A program made the position numbers and the translations under genes. From Prevotella melaninogenica (lineage in GTDB: Bacteria > Bacteroidota > Bacteroidia > Bacteroidales > Bacteroidaceae), in NCBI RefSeq assembly GCF_013267595.1, contig NZ_CP054010.1:1302001-1366000 (forward strand): DNA of 64,000 nt. The letters run 5' to 3'. The notes beneath the pieces were generated by a model that saw only the letters and a list, made by a program, of their open reading frames with translations, did no database searches and was not told the origin of the DNA. Below, piece after piece: positions 36,410 to 44,294 of the stretch (positions are counted from its first letter, which is position 1; each line of letters starts with the position of its first letter).

Positions 36410-36769
36410 TTATTTATTATAATATTCACTTAACTCTTGTTGAAGAGAGTCGTTCACTGTATAGCTTGCTTCTTTTTCGATATTCTTGTTGCCTTCTGAT
36501 TGGATTGCAGACATATACTCCGGATAATCGTCTCCTTTGGATACATTGTTTTTCCATTGCATAGCTCTAAGGTTTCTTTTAAAGTCATCACCCCCCAGAA
36601 TAACAGGGAAAACATGGTCAACTTCCCATCCGAAGACAGAATCTCTCATCCCATAATGAGCCTTGAAGATCCACGCACCGCATGCATCTTTTCTTATAGA
36701 GTCTTTATCATAACCCTCTACAATCTGGGCATGATTCCAACAATATTCTTTCTTTTCTTCGTCAGTCAT
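36410..36769 (-). CDS. HNH endonuclease-like protein
   Basis: A 119-aa protein with an HNH fold: WEVDHVFPVILGGDD (D51, H52), then KRNLRAMQWKNNVSKGD (N66, N75, K78). An upstream Cys pair (C10, C30) is possibly structural. HNH proteins of this size partner ABC ATPases in Septu (PtuB) and retron systems. First gene of the three-gene operon with ATPase and TOPRIM. Either a second effector or a subunit that changes target specificity. The nuclease residues appear intact. Confidence 0.82.
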   Translation of the reverse strand: MTDEEKKEYCWNHAQIVEGYDKDSIRKDACGAWIFKAHYGMRDSVFGWEVDHVFPVILGGDDFKRNLRAMQWKNNVSKGDDYPEYMSAIQSEGNKNIEKEASYTVNDSLQQELSEYYNK

Positions 36770-36817
36770 AATGATAAGTTTTTGACATTCAATTTTGTTG
36801 AATGTCTATCTATGTTG

Positions 36818-36825
36818 CAAAGATA
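36818..36825 (-). promoter_or_regulatory. -7 box of the HNH-ATPase-TOPRIM operon
   Basis: Minus-strand TATCTTTG, 48 bases before the HNH start. No good -33 box at the standard distance; the surrounding sequence is A/T-rich. Confidence 0.5.
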
Positions 36826-36994
36826 CTAATTATTTTTGTTTTTGTTACTAAAATAACAAACAAAATATCCTTGCTGTCTGCAGAATATTTTTTTGTTATT
36901 AAAAGTTTAGGGATGGGACGCAGTCAGTCCCACCGATGATTTGTGTTTATTTTTTCTCTTTTCGTAACGCTTTATACGTGGTGCAGCTCACCTC

Positions 36995-37930
36995 TCACAC
37001 CCCCTCAATTATTCCTACGATGGCATCATATTCTTCGGTGGTGATGCCGAAGGCGGTGCGGTTGTCGTTGTAAGGGCGGTGGTGGGTGAGGTAAGTGTTG
37101 TTGTTACTTCCGCCGATGGTTGTGTTGATTTGGTTCATGGGGATGTTTAGCTTTCGGAGCTTTATGAAGAGGGCGATGATGTTGAGTGCCATCTTGCGGT
37201 TTATGCCCCAGCTGTTGCCGTTGGGTTTTATCATTTCGAAGCGGGAGAGGAGGGCGTCGTCACGGCAGATGGTCTCGAAACATTGCGTTAGGTCGTCGTA
37301 GCCGGGTTTATTCAGTAGCTTTTTTAGTCCTTGTGTGTTGGTCAGGACTTTTGTTAGGACGGCTTTCTGGCGTGCTTCCTTCTGTAGGGCAGGGGAGTCT
37401 GTGTCGTCTGTGTCAGCAAGGGGGTTGTGGGGTTCGATGACGATTTTCTCTCCGTAAACATTTCTTTTCTTTGCAAAGAAGAGGTTGACGTATCGGTTGA
37501 AAGCGTTATCCCCGATTTCGTCCATTATAGTCTTCAAGATACCGTCGTTCTCGCTCATTGGGTCCTGCTCGTGTCCTGGTTCGATGTAGTTAAGGCTTCT
37601 CGTGGCGGTTACGGTCATGATGAGCTGGGCTGAAGATTCTGCCTCAGCCCTTGTGCGGGTGGTGGTGTGCCTTCCTTGCTTGATGGTTTCGCAGTCTTTT
37701 ATCAGCGTGGTATAGATGAAGGTGACTTCATCTAACTTGTTGCTCCCTGCTTTTTTGAGTTCATCAATGCAGCGTGTGCTCGTCTGCCAGATGTCCATTG
37801 CTGAGAGTTCTCCCGCCTCTCTTTGTAGGCGGTTCAGTGGCGATGCCCAATGCTTGAAGATTGACGCTTCAGGCGAGTTCAGCACTTGCGTTCTATAGAT
37901 TTCGCTGTCACGGTCTGTCAGAATCTCCAT
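36995..37930 (-). CDS. Hypothetical protein, second gene of an overlapping pair
   Basis: 311 aa, soluble, no signal or membrane segment. Mostly helical, with an Asp/His-rich middle (EPHNPLADTDDTD) and a C-terminal block (GGSNNNTYLTHHRPYNDNRTAFGITTEEYDAIV) that looks conserved. Start overlaps the 315-aa upstream gene by 23 bases, so the two are translationally coupled and probably act together. I do not recognise a family. Its position beside a probable defence cassette makes defence or mobile-element function possible but unproven. Confidence 0.75.
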   Translation of the reverse strand: MEILTDRDSEIYRTQVLNSPEASIFKHWASPLNRLQREAGELSAMDIWQTSTRCIDELKKAGSNKLDEVTFIYTTLIKDCETIKQGRHTTTRTRAEAESSAQLIMTVTATRSLNYIEPGHEQDPMSENDGILKTIMDEIGDNAFNRYVNLFFAKKRNVYGEKIVIEPHNPLADTDDTDSPALQKEARQKAVLTKVLTNTQGLKKLLNKPGYDDLTQCFETICRDDALLSRFEMIKPNGNSWGINRKMALNIIALFIKLRKLNIPMNQINTTIGGSNNNTYLTHHRPYNDNRTAFGITTEEYDAIVGIIEGV

Positions 37931-38855
37931 TTTTTAGTACGTGTTTCTCAATTTCGTTTGTGAATATTGCGAGGTGGTCTTTCGGAAAGAGGTGTGGGTT
38001 GTCGGGACTCATGTTGGTGAAGGTAGCATCTTTGAAATTAATATATCTGTAGCTGTCCTTTCCAACGCTTATTTTGCGCCTGCTGCCAGTGGGTGTCAGA
38101 CTGATTGAGCCTTCGCCACCTATGTCGCTTGCCGCTTCTACAATGTCTTTTGTCCATTGGTCTTCAGGGTCTAACTTTACGCATTTTCCTGCCCCTGCAT
38201 CGGAAGCAAGTGTCAGTGCACCTTCAGTGCTCTTGCGGAGTCCTTGTATGAACTCGAATCGCTTGGCAAGGTGTTCGAGGTTGGGCTTTGGCCATGTGAA
38301 TTCTACCTTTCGAAAGCCCCTTGGATAACTCTTCTTGTCCTGTACAATATTCCAGAAGCGGGATGAGTCGTAGAGGTTTTTGATGCTCAGTTTGAGCGAG
38401 AAACGTCGTTGCATAACGTGTGAGAGCGTTCTTTCGACGATGTTTTCGATGGTTTTGAGCGACTGGAAGGCGGAGGTTGAATTCTCAATTGCAATTACCT
38501 GTACGCCAGGACGATTGTCGATGATGATGATGCAACTGCGATAGTCGTCGAAGGGAATCGACTTGAAGTTTTCATCGTGTCGTGTGCCACGGCAGTTCTT
38601 GAGAATTCTCAGCACGTAGACACCTTCTTCTTTGAATGGCTCGAGGAGGAAGTGGTGGAGATACTGCGTACCTCTTGCGTTTGTGAAGTGAATGCGCTGT
38701 GTCTTGGTATAGTCGTCAACAAGCACGTCGTCAAAACACGCCTGTCGTCGGGCAAAGTTTTCTTCTACTTCTTGCAGTCGTTCTTTGTCGTTAAAAATGT
38801 CGTCAGTGTCGATGCACTTCTCAAACATGTAGTTGTAAAGGGCAAAAAATTTCAT
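37908..38855 (-). CDS. Hypothetical protein, first gene of an overlapping pair
   Basis: 315 aa, soluble. The N-terminal half has beta-rich motifs (RIHFTNARGTQYLHHFLLEPF, YRSCIIIIDNRPGVQVIAIENS), the centre has paired Phe/Trp strands (VEFTWPKPNLEHLAKRFEF), and the C-terminal part has a Gly/Ser/Asp-rich region. No nuclease or ATPase motif is evident. Overlaps the next gene by 23 bases. Family unrecognised. Confidence 0.75.
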   Translation of the reverse strand: MKFFALYNYMFEKCIDTDDIFNDKERLQEVEENFARRQACFDDVLVDDYTKTQRIHFTNARGTQYLHHFLLEPFKEEGVYVLRILKNCRGTRHDENFKSIPFDDYRSCIIIIDNRPGVQVIAIENSTSAFQSLKTIENIVERTLSHVMQRRFSLKLSIKNLYDSSRFWNIVQDKKSYPRGFRKVEFTWPKPNLEHLAKRFEFIQGLRKSTEGALTLASDAGAGKCVKLDPEDQWTKDIVEAASDIGGEGSISLTPTGSRRKISVGKDSYRYINFKDATFTNMSPDNPHLFPKDHLAIFTNEIEKHVLKNGDSDRP

Positions 38856-38988
38856 TTCCGTTATGTCGTATTTTTTGGTTTTCAGTAAAGATATTAGTTC
38901 TGTTATGAACAGTTTTTACAGTTCTGTAAATCGTCAGACAATAGTTACGGCTGTGCTTTTCTCTGATGACTTCTCAGGATTGCATCTG

Positions 38989-38996
38989 CAAACTTA
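38989..38996 (-). promoter_or_regulatory. -7 box for the unknown gene pair
   Basis: Minus-strand TAAGTTTG about 134 bases before the 315-aa gene. The interval also holds two ACAGTTCTGTAAA-like words (38910-38930). No clean -33 box. Confidence 0.4.
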
Positions 38997-39412
38997 CAAA
39001 TAAATATTTACAAATTGTTAATAAAAGGAGAGAAAATCACAATCACGTAATCACGCAGTCATATTAAGGACCTTCGTGTTTTACTGCTATCAGAACGGCT
39101 CATTATATATTATTATTTATTAATAAGGTATTATATTATATGTAATTCCTTTCTTTTACGTTGCAATTCCTTGTTATGATTTTATGATTTATGATTGGTG
39201 TGATTATTTTTTTCTGCAATATGTGTAATGCCCCCGCACCCCTCTTTGTTATCTCGTCCTTTTTAGTTGTCGCGAAGGTAGATAGGCGGGGCACCTCTTT
39301 GTGGTAAGTTCACACTCTGTAAACACTCTGTAAATTAGATTGTTACAAGGTAAGATGCAGAACTTGCAGTCTTTGTAGCCCGAAAAATGCTGGTTTTTTA
39401 GGTAATCATGGG

Positions 39413-39420
39413 TAACTTTG
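39413..39420 (+). promoter_or_regulatory. -7 box upstream of the HU-like gene
   Basis: TAACTTTG with a weak CTGG 19 bases upstream. It would give a ~400-base leader to the HU-like gene containing repeat element C and the AT-rich repeat. The rest of 38997-39412 is AT-rich with a CTCTGTAAA doublet (39314-39336) and no gene. Confidence 0.4.
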
Positions 39421-39424
39421 CAAA

Positions 39425-39815
39425 CAGAAAAGCCCCACCCGACCTCCCCGAAAGGGGAGGAGGGAGCCTCACCCTCAACCCCTCTCCGAATGGAGAGGGA
39501 GTGATTAGCGAGATACCCCTATCGTGATGATAGCAGTTCTTAAACGCAAAGATTAGCGCTCTTAAACGTAAAGATTAGTGCTCTCAAACTTATAGTATAG
39601 CATTAGTAAATAATTATTTCAAAGTTCAATCTTAAATTTTCAAATTTCAAAGTTAATAGTTCAAATCATAAATTTCAAACCTCAAAGTTAACTACGAATG
39701 ACACGAATTACATCACAATAAGCATTAGCGTAATTAGAGAAATTCGTAGTTCAAATCATAAAGTTCAAAATTAATAGTTCAAATCATAAAGTTCAAAGTT
39801 CAAACCTCAAAGTTA
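39425..39815. repeat. GC-rich element C plus AT-rich repeat
   Basis: 39425-39525: AAAGCCCCACCCGACC, palindromes CTCCCCGAAAGGGGAG and CTCTCCGAATGGAGAG, tail GTGATTAGCGAGATACCCCT. 39600-39815: 'caaagttaatagttcaaatc' units and an inverted copy of the ACGAATTTCTCTAATTA block. Same families as at 29140-29405. Confidence 0.75.
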
Positions 39816-39822
39816 ATACACT

Positions 39823-40338
39823 ATGATTCATTACAAAATTTATCAGGACAAGCGTAAGACCAGTAAGCGTAAGGGATATTGGTATGCGCGTGCGGTGGTC
39901 GATCAGACCTACGATTTGGAGAAGTTGGCGGAGTATATGTCTGCCCATAACACACCTTATTCTAAGGGTGCTATTGCTGGTGTGCTGACCGATATGGTGG
40001 CTTGCATCCGCGAGTTGGTACTGGAGGGTGTGGCAGTGAAAATCCCCGACTTGGCTATCTTCTCGGCAGGCATTCGCAGTCAGGGTGTGGAGAAGTTGGA
40101 AGATTTTACTCCGGCAAGGGATATCTATCAGCCTCACTTGCGTGCTCGTGCTTCTGGTTCGCTGATGACGGCTCGCTTGAAGCATTCTGTGCGCCTGCGT
40201 GAGTACGATAAGTATGACCAGTCGCTCAAGGATAGCAGGAAGGGTAATAAGAAGGGTAAGCACCCAGCCAGTGGGGCTACGCCTTCGGGACCTGAGCCTG
40301 GCGAGTCTACGGCGACGAGTGAGGGTGGACACGCGTAA
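39823..40338 (+). CDS. HU-family DNA-binding protein
   Basis: 171 aa. Residues ~1-125 match the Bacteroidales HU-like group (MIHYKIYQDKR..., YWYARAVVD, SKGAIAGVLTDMVACIRELVLEGVAVKIPDLAIFSAGI). The tail (~135-171) is Lys/Gly/Ser/Pro-rich and disordered. It is usually followed by a smalltalk protein, as here. A nucleoid or mobile-element DNA-bending role is likely. The TAA stop runs straight into the GC-rich repeat (TAAAGCCCC), and the final residues may be repeat-derived. Confidence 0.88.
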   Translation: MIHYKIYQDKRKTSKRKGYWYARAVVDQTYDLEKLAEYMSAHNTPYSKGAIAGVLTDMVACIRELVLEGVAVKIPDLAIFSAGIRSQGVEKLEDFTPARDIYQPHLRARASGSLMTARLKHSVRLREYDKYDQSLKDSRKGNKKGKHPASGATPSGPEPGESTATSEGGHA

Positions 40339-40680
40339 AGCCCCTCCCGACCTCCCCGAACCAACGGTCACTGACCGAAGGGAAGTAAAAGGGAGGAGCA
40401 GCCTCACCCCCCAAGGAGCCTCACCCCCAACCCCTCTCCGAAAGGAGAGGGGAGTGATTAGCGAGATACCCCTAAAGTTCTATTCAAGGGTCAAAGGGGG
40501 ATTACGAATTACTTAGCAATAATTTTAGCGTAATTAGAGAAATTCGTAGTCGCAAATCATAAAGTTCAAAGTTCAAACCTCAAAGTTAATAGTTCAAAGT
40601 TAATAGTTGAAATCATAAAGTTCAAAGTTCAAACCTCAAAGTTTAAAGTTAATAGTTCAAACCTCAAAGTTCAAAGTAAA
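40338..40680. repeat. Composite repeat D at the right edge of the island
   Basis: From the HU stop codon: AAAGCCCCTCCCGACC unit with GGTCACTGACC palindrome, then CTCTCCGAAAGGAGAG unit, tail GTGATTAGCGAGATACCCCT, link 40454-40500 (inverse of 29285-29331), AT-rich block and 'caaagttaatagttcaaa' units. It is the inverted counterpart of 29140-29405. Confidence 0.8.
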
Positions 40681-40693
40681 AAATAGTTGCCTT

Positions 40694-40786
40694 ATGAAAC
40701 ACGAAAAATGGAAAACAATCATTAATGTGATTATCTCTGTGCTCACTGCCATTGCTACAACGCTGGGTATGTCGAGCTGTTTGTAA
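40694..40786 (+). CDS. Smalltalk protein (30 aa)
   Basis: A tiny ORF that is easily overlooked: MKHEKWKTIINVIISVLTAI followed by ATTLGMSSCL. It has a basic N-terminus, one hydrophobic helix and a Cys near the end, matching the Bacteroidales 'smalltalk protein' family found just downstream of HU-like genes. Function unknown; a single-pass membrane peptide is likely. The TAA stop is fused to repeat element E. Confidence 0.85.
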   Translation: MKHEKWKTIINVIISVLTAIATTLGMSSCL

Positions 40787-40982
40787 AGCCCCACCCGACC
40801 TCTACAGCCCCACCCGACCTCCCCGAAGGGGGAGGAGGCAAGTTTGCAAGTATTTTGCAGAAATTATCTGTGAAAAGAGTCAAAAGTTCTTATCCTCTTA
40901 TGTGCGCATAGGCACTCCCCTCCCTTCGGAGGGGCTGGGGGAGGCTCCTCCTCCCCCTTCGGGGAGGCTGGGTGGGGCTTCT
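40785..40982. repeat. MITE-like palindromic element E
   Basis: Ends are inverted: AGCCCCACCCGACCTCCCC at the left and its near-complement (GGGGAGG...GGGTGGGGCT) at the right. The core contains CAAGTTTGCAAGT and GTGCGCATAGGCACT. The same core occurs inside tex (47104-47312) and, inverted and shortened, at 45457-45597, so this is a distinct short element of ~190 bp without a gene. Confidence 0.8.
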
Positions 40983-41025
40983 TCTTTTATTTTTCCTCTT
41001 TATATAAAAAATATAACTAAAACGC

Positions 41026-41056
41026 TTGGATAATCGGTTGGAAAATAGTAACTTTG
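41026..41056 (+). promoter_or_regulatory. Promoter of infC-rpmI-rplT
   Basis: -33 box TTGG (41026-41029) and -7 box TAACTTTG (41049-41056) with a 19-base spacer. It lets these translation genes be expressed independently of thrS, from which they are separated here. Confidence 0.75.
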
Positions 41057-41094
41057 CACGCGTTTAGCGAATTTAAACACATTAAAATAGTTGA

Positions 41095-41775
41095 ATGAAG
41101 AATGACAAAATGAAAATGAAGTACCGCGTGAACGAGCAGATTCGCGTTCGGGAAGTACGTGTGGTAAGTGATGATGGAGCTGAGGTTATGCCTACGCGAA
41201 AAGCGTTGGAATTGGCTCAGAGAGAGGGAGTTGACCTTGTGGAGATTTCTCCTAACGCACAGCCACCGGTTTGTCGTATCATCGACTATTCTAAGTTCCT
41301 CTACCAGCAGAAGAAGCATCAGAAGGAGATGAAGCAGAAGCAGGTGAAGCAGGAGGTGAAGGAGATTCGTTTCGGTCCTCAGACGGATGAGCATGACTAT
41401 AAGTTTAAGCTCAAGCATGCGCAGGAGTTCCTCAATGCAGGTAATAAGGTACGCGCATACGTGTTCTTCCGTGGTCGTTCGATTCTGTTTAAGGAGCAGG
41501 GCGAGGTGTTATTGCTTCGTTTCTCCAACGATCTTGAGGAGCTTGCAAAGGTAGAGCAGCTTCCGAAACTCGAAGGCAAGAAGATGTTCCTCTATCTTGC
41601 ACCTAAGAAGGCAGGTGTTGCCAAGAAGAGTCAGCAGAAGCGCGACCGTGAGGAGGCAGAGGCTGGCGCAAAGGCAGGTGCTGAGGGTGTCAGCGAGGAG
41701 CCAAAGACGGATGGCGGCTTGTTCGCCAACGCTAAGAATGGTGCTGACGCATTGAAGAAACTGAATATTGACTAA
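41095..41775 (+). CDS. infC: Translation initiation factor IF-3
   Basis: 226 aa. N-terminal domain [15 protein letters not shown]...[25 protein letters not shown], lysine-rich linker ([22 protein letters not shown]) and C-terminal domain [32 protein letters not shown] ~45-residue Glu/Ala/Lys-rich tail beyond the normal end is common in this phylum. Several ATGs (41095, 41110, 41116) are possible starts. Followed by rpmI and rplT in the standard order. Confidence 0.97.
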   Translation: MKNDKMKMKYRVNEQIRVREVRVVSDDGAEVMPTRKALELAQREGVDLVEISPNAQPPVCRIIDYSKFLYQQKKHQKEMKQKQVKQEVKEIRFGPQTDEHDYKFKLKHAQEFLNAGNKVRAYVFFRGRSILFKEQGEVLLLRFSNDLEELAKVEQLPKLEGKKMFLYLAPKKAGVAKKSQQKRDREEAEAGAKAGAEGVSEEPKTDGGLFANAKNGADALKKLNID

Positions 41776-41892
41776 CGCCCGTTGGGCTGTCTCCTCGGTA
41801 AGAGGGGGGCGAAATGGGCAACCTGTGCGTAACGTCTTGGTATATACGTTGCCACAGATGAATATAAATAACAATTTTAAAATTTAAAAAAA

Positions 41893-42090
41893 ATGCCAAA
41901 ACAGAAGACAAATTCCGGCGCGAAGAAGAGATTCACGTTCACCGGTACTGGTAAGATTAAACGTCATCACGCTTACCACAGTCACATTCTGACTAAGAAG
42001 ACAAAGAAACAGAAGAGAAATCTTGTTCACCAGACGCTCGTGGATGGTACAAACTTGAAGCAGGTACGCGACTTGCTCAATCTCCGTTAA
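41893..42090 (+). CDS. rpmI: 50S ribosomal protein bL35
   Basis: 65 aa, Lys/Arg-rich: [40 protein letters not shown], ending LLNLR. Normal length and motifs for bL35. 117 bases after infC, 36 before rplT. Confidence 0.97.
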   Translation: MPKQKTNSGAKKRFTFTGTGKIKRHHAYHSHILTKKTKKQKRNLVHQTLVDGTNLKQVRDLLNLR

Positions 42091-42126
42091 TTCATTAGTC
42101 AAACAAATTAAAAGGAAAGAAAAACT

Positions 42127-42471
42127 ATGCCAAGATCAGTCAATCATGTTGCTTCAAAAGCAAAGAGAACAAGAATTCTGAAGCAGACTAAGGGTTACTA
42201 TGGTGCCCGTAAAAATGTTTGGACGGTAGCAAAGAATACCTATGAGAAGGGTTTGACTTATGCTTATCGTGACCGTCGTAACAAGAAGCGTAACTTCCGC
42301 GCATTGTGGATTCAGCGTATCAATGCTGCTGCTCGTCTTTATGATATGAGCTACAGCCAGTTGATGGGTGCATTGCACAAGGCTGGTATCGAGATCAACC
42401 GTAAGGTGCTCGCTGACCTTGCTGCTAACAATCAGGAAGCTTTCAAGGCTATTGTTGACAAGGTAAAGTAA
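42127..42471 (+). CDS. rplT: 50S ribosomal protein bL20
   Basis: 114 aa with the bL20 signature ([57 protein letters not shown]). Last gene of the infC operon. Confidence 0.98.
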   Translation: MPRSVNHVASKAKRTRILKQTKGYYGARKNVWTVAKNTYEKGLTYAYRDRRNKKRNFRALWIQRINAAARLYDMSYSQLMGALHKAGIEINRKVLADLAANNQEAFKAIVDKVK

Positions 42472-42517
42472 ATTAATGACGCTCACGGACGTGGGCACTC
42501 GTTATAACGGAATGGAG

Positions 42518-42548
42518 CTGTCGCCTGAAAGGGTGGCGGCTTTTTTTT
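42518..42548 (+). terminator. Terminator of the infC operon
   Basis: Stem GCTGTCGCC / GGTGGCGGC with wobble pairs and a short TGAAAG loop, followed by eight T residues. Confidence 0.75.
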
Positions 42549-42549
42549 A

Positions 42550-42686
42550 GAAAGCCCCACCCGACCTCCCCGAAGGGGGAGGAGCAGTCTTCCCCCAACC
42601 CCTCTCCGAAGGGAAAGAAGAAACCTCACCCCCAACCCCTCTCCGAAGGGAGAGGGGCGTGAACAGCGTGTTATCCCTATATAATT
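42550..42686. repeat. GC-rich palindromic element F
   Basis: AAAGCCCCACCCGACC, CTCCCCGAAGGGGGAG, two further CTCTCCGAAGGGA-type units, and a tail resembling GTGATTAGCGAGATACCCCT. It faces element G in inverted orientation across the start of the next gene. Confidence 0.75.
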
Positions 42687-42696
42687 AGATGATTCT

Positions 42697-43566
42697 GTGG
42701 TAAAAATGAAAAAAGCAAAGAAGAAGTCCCTGAACATAGGGGTATCTCGCTATTTACTCCCCTCTCCTTTCGGAGAGGGGTTGGGGGTGAGGCTGGGGGT
42801 GTCTCAGTGCTTACTCCCCCTCTGTATTACCTTGCTTCGGTCAGTGACCGTTGGTTCGGAGAAGGGGGTGAGGCTCTTGTTCAGATACATTGTGGCGATT
42901 CTGCTGCTCGTTGTAGGAGTGGGGCAGGGGGCGCATGCGCAATATGTGATAACGAAAGAGACTGCGAGGTGTCTGACGAAGCAGGATTCTTTGTTGTCGG
43001 ATAATTTTGGGCAGAAAGTTGATGGGCAGCTTAGGAGTTCTTATCGTGCTGATACTGTAAGTCTTATTGACAAATACTTTCGCAGGGGTATGTCGAGAAA
43101 GGGCATACTGATGATTCCTAAGGGTAAACGACCTGCACCCGAAACCTATTTGAAACGAAGATATATAAGGCGACATCTGAAGAATTTTAAGGCAGGTGCA
43201 TCGTGTATCGTTTCGAAAGAATTGTTAGAACGGCATCATGGCGACTCTATCGGAAAGGCTGATAATAGTCAGTTTATCATGATGAAGTCGGAGATGGATA
43301 GTGTATTGATGAGAAGTCATGGCGACTTGTCGCGCATCGAACATGAATTGGGAATCCCTGCAGGTGCGTGGAAACATCGGGTATTAGTAAGGATTGACAT
43401 CCCCAAACCAAAGAAACTCAGGTTGAGGATGCCGTCGGGTAACGAAGTCGGAGCGAATGTGTTATGGCTTCCAGGTGGACTTCTACCTACTGGATATAAA
43501 GAAGCGGTGATAGATAGGATTCCGAAAGGAAGATATAAAGCTTCGCTGATTGAGATTGTCAAATGA
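42697..43566 (+). CDS. Secreted hypothetical protein with repeat-encoded N-terminal insert
   Basis: 289 aa as drawn. Residues 1-13 (MVKMKKAKKKSLN) are basic. Residues ~14-58 are encoded by GC-rich element G (LPSPFGEGLGVR..., RSVTVGSE). Residues ~59-81 are a signal-peptide core ending AHAQ. Removing the insert gives a perfect classical signal peptide, so the repeat seems to have entered its n-region in frame. A GTG at 42868 could instead restart translation. The mature part (TDSLIDKYFRRGMS..., PSGNEVGANVLWLPGG) matches no family I recognise. Confidence 0.65.
   Translation: MVKMKKAKKKSLNIGVSRYLLPSPFGEGLGVRLGVSQCLLPLCITLLRSVTVGSEKGVRLLFRYIVAILLLVVGVGQGAHAQYVITKETARCLTKQDSLLSDNFGQKVDGQLRSSYRADTVSLIDKYFRRGMSRKGILMIPKGKRPAPETYLKRRYIRRHLKNFKAGASCIVSKELLERHHGDSIGKADNSQFIMMKSEMDSVLMRSHGDLSRIEHELGIPAGAWKHRVLVRIDIPKPKKLRLRMPSGNEVGANVLWLPGGLLPTGYKEAVIDRIPKGRYKASLIEIVK
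42735..42873. repeat. GC-rich palindromic element G inside a coding region
   Basis: Starts GGGGTATCTCGCTATTTACT, contains CTCTCCTTTCGGAGAG, GGGGTTGGGGGTGAGGCT and the GGTCAGTGACC palindrome with TTCGG. Lies fully within the open frame of the secreted protein. Confidence 0.8.
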
Positions 43567-43659
43567 TAATATAGAAAGAATCTTAAAATTAAAGGTCGTT
43601 GCTTATACTTTTTCTGATTTAAATGTAGTAAATGGTGAATACTAATATGAAATAAAAGC

Positions 43660-44277
43660 TTAGTAAATTAGAGCTATTCGCCAAAGAGTTTTTATTGCTA
43701 AAATGGTTATAAGAAGGCAAAAGATGCCCGCAATTATATAGGGTACTTTGCGTTGTTCCCAATAGTAGGTATTATTATTAACGAGTGTAATGGATCTTGA
43801 TTTCATTTTTATTGTGAGATTTTGATAGCTTAGATTGTCTTCCTTGTCACCATTTTGTAGGTTGAAGATGAAGTAGTTCCCATCAGCCTCTTTTCCTATG
43901 ACAGAGTCTCCAACCACTTGTATATGTGTAATCTCATCAATGAGGTTTTCTTTCAACGGATCGTTTCTACTATTGATGTTAGCATACTCGGGCGTATCAA
44001 CGGAGGTAAGTTCATAACCATTCTTTAGTGGGATACACCAGCCATCACCGATACCAATGTCAGAACCAAGAATGATAGCAATGATAATCATACACACAAA
44101 ACTACTTACAGCGTATATCCCGATAAATACTCCTGGTGTGAGGAATGATAGAACCATCTTTCTCTTCCTTTGCCTTTTGCAAAGGAAGTAAGAGAAAGGT
44201 AACGTTATCAGTCCTAATATAAGGGATAGAACTACAAAAACGATTGCCCAGAAAATAAGAACAAAAAGCATTCCCAT
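43660..44277 (-). CDS. Hypothetical multi-pass membrane protein
   Basis: 205 aa with two N-terminal transmembrane segments (VLIFWAIVFVVLSLILGL and YAVSSFVCMIIIAIILGS), a ~90-residue extracytoplasmic domain (ITHIQVVGDSVIGKEADGNYF) and a C-terminal transmembrane helix. No known family. One of three small membrane-protein genes on the minus strand upstream of tex in gene order. Confidence 0.65.
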   Translation of the reverse strand: MGMLFVLIFWAIVFVVLSLILGLITLPFSYFLCKRQRKRKMVLSFLTPGVFIGIYAVSSFVCMIIIAIILGSDIGIGDGWCIPLKNGYELTSVDTPEYANINSRNDPLKENLIDEITHIQVVGDSVIGKEADGNYFIFNLQNGDKEDNLSYQNLTIKMKSRSITLVNNNTYYWEQRKVPYIIAGIFCLLITILAIKTLWRIALIY

Positions 44278-44294
44278 AGGTTTTATTGATTATT

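Noticed and set aside
34186..36769. Calling the cassette a retron (ATPase + HNH are retron Septu-type effectors)
   Set aside because: There is no reverse transcriptase gene and no msr/msd-like inverted structure next to it.
39310..39340. CTCTGTAAA doublet as replication iterons
   Set aside because: Only two units, with no initiator gene or DnaA-type boxes beside them.
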